Assembly: GCA_948146395.1 (NCBI GenBank)
Contig: OX411552.1
Location: forward strand, 10,373,686 to 10,437,685
Length of the DNA: 64,000 nt
Direction of reading: 5' to 3'
Source: Fragum whitleyi
Taxonomy: Eukaryota > Mollusca > Bivalvia > Cardiida > Cardiidae
Both the position numbers and the translations under genes were made by a program. Under the pieces are notes generated by a model. The model had not been told where the DNA came from. It saw nothing but the letters and a program-made list of their open reading frames with translations, and ran no database searches. Of the stretch, positions 63,038 through 64,000 are shown one piece after another; the stretch's first letter is position 1; every line of letters starts with the position of its first letter.

Positions 63038-64000
63038 ATGGAAAGTGGCCCAAGTAAGTCCTCTGACTCTATAAATGTTGTTTCAAAGTAGAAAAGTGGT
63101 GCTACTTGCTTTGAATGTGCGAAACAGGGACTCATAAGAACTGATAAAACATGTCCAGCTCGTGACAAAAAGTGTAATGACTGTGGTCTTATTGGACATT
63201 TCGCATCCAGGTGCAAAACGAAGAATAAAAATTCGGTCGGACCAAAAGGGGAGAAGAAGAAAAACAGACGGCAAAAGGTTTGAGCTGTAACTACAGTTGA
63301 AGATACTGAGGAAGATCACGAATATACTTTTCAAGTCAATAGTAAACTGATAGACAGTATGACAAAGGTGATATTGGACAAACAACCGGTAGACTTTGTT
63401 ATAGACAGTGGCGCTTCGGTCAATATAATTGATAAAAACCTTTGGACAGAGGTGAAAAGTAATAAGATCAAATGTAAAACTGAGTGGACAACAAAGAAAC
63501 TATACGCCTATGGGGCAAAAGAGCCTCTGAATATCCTTGAGAAGTTCATTACCACAGTTTCTACCCAAGATGGTGCTACAGTTCGAGATAATGAACTATA
63601 TGTATTTGATGGTAAAGGACCAGCGTTGTTAGGACGAGACACCGCAAGTCGCTTAGGCTTATTTAACATGTGTCCAGAGATTCGTGTAATACAGGATGAA
63701 CATGATAGCCTTTTTAACGGTATCGGGAAACTTAAAGACTTTAAGTTGAAATTACACATTGATAAGAGTTTTCCGCCCGTAGCTCAAAATATGTATCGCG
63801 TACCATACAGTTTGCGGGAAAAGGTCGAAAATAAGATTGGCGAGTTAGAACGACAAGATATAGTCGAAAAAGTGGAGGGTCCAACTGAGTGGGTTAGTCC
63901 CGCCATTATTGTTCCTAAACCAGATGGTGACATTCGTTTATTTATCGATATGAGAAGGGCAAACGAAGCAATTATTGGCGAGAGACACCCAATTCCAACA
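63038..64000 (+). pseudogene. Ty3/gypsy retrotransposon gag-pol fragment (zinc knuckle, protease, start of RT)
   Basis: A single frame runs from 63038 to the window edge with only two stops, TAG at 63089 and TGA at 63281. It encodes a CCHC zinc knuckle (CNDCGLIGHFASRC, about residues 47-60), an aspartic protease with DSGAS (about residue 123) and ALLGRD, and the first RT motifs (WVSPAIIVPKPDGDIRLFID, then RRANEAI and HPIPT). The order gag knuckle, protease, RT is that of Ty3/gypsy pol. The N-terminal gag and left LTR are absent; MITE sequence lies directly upstream. The rest of pol is outside the window, so whether the whole copy is dead is unknown, but the two stops make this segment non-functional as read. 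Confidence 0.9.

Overview
The window looks like nuclear DNA of a bivalve mollusc or a close relative. It is AT-rich, has canonical GT-AG introns, and is full of repeat types known from bivalve genomes: tandem-core elements with 150-180 bp units and (ACGG)-like ends, short fold-back elements, Tc1-type MITEs, and LINEs whose ORF1 carries an RRM-like domain. There are no bacterial operons, tRNAs, rRNAs or CRISPR arrays. The species is not identifiable from what I can see.

Host coding sequence is sparse. The best-supported gene is on the minus strand at 55.7-61.9 kb: five exons that join into a METTL24-like (Methyltransf_22 family) protein, missing its 5' exon(s). Its introns hold MITEs, fold-backs, an (AG)n tract and a 1-kb dispersed repeat. 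One more candidate host exon, a type II signal-anchor first exon ending in GTAAGT, lies at 4.4 kb on the minus strand.

Layout: 0-9.7 kb holds MITEs, fold-backs and two tandem-core elements. A 5'-truncated LINE fragment lies at 9.9-11.1 kb (minus). A long two-ORF APE-type LINE with many lesions lies at 12.8-19.8 kb (plus), with an (ATCC)n tract and a MITE in its 3' part. From 20.05 to 44.1 kb there is a head-to-tail array of four units of about 6.04 kb. Each unit carries two MITEs, a relic ORF that I do not firmly recognise, and a decayed LINE reverse transcriptase. 44.1-53.3 kb holds two dispersed repeats in duplicate, a Tc1 transposon nested in a tandem-core element, and an (AT)n tract. 54.3-55.6 kb is another tandem-core element. 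63.0-64.0 kb is the start of a Ty3/gypsy pol region that runs off the window.

The most informative structures are these. (1) The 6-kb array is mosaic: units 2 and 3 look like unit 4 in their left parts and like unit 1 in their right parts, the signature of unequal crossing-over between two diverged copies. (2) A MITE family of more than a dozen copies has TA|CAGT ends and a palindrome in its middle. (3) Several unrelated fold-backs share a similar GC-rich hinge. I found no convincing sign of a new defence or metabolic system; the novelty lies in repeat architecture and one split host gene.
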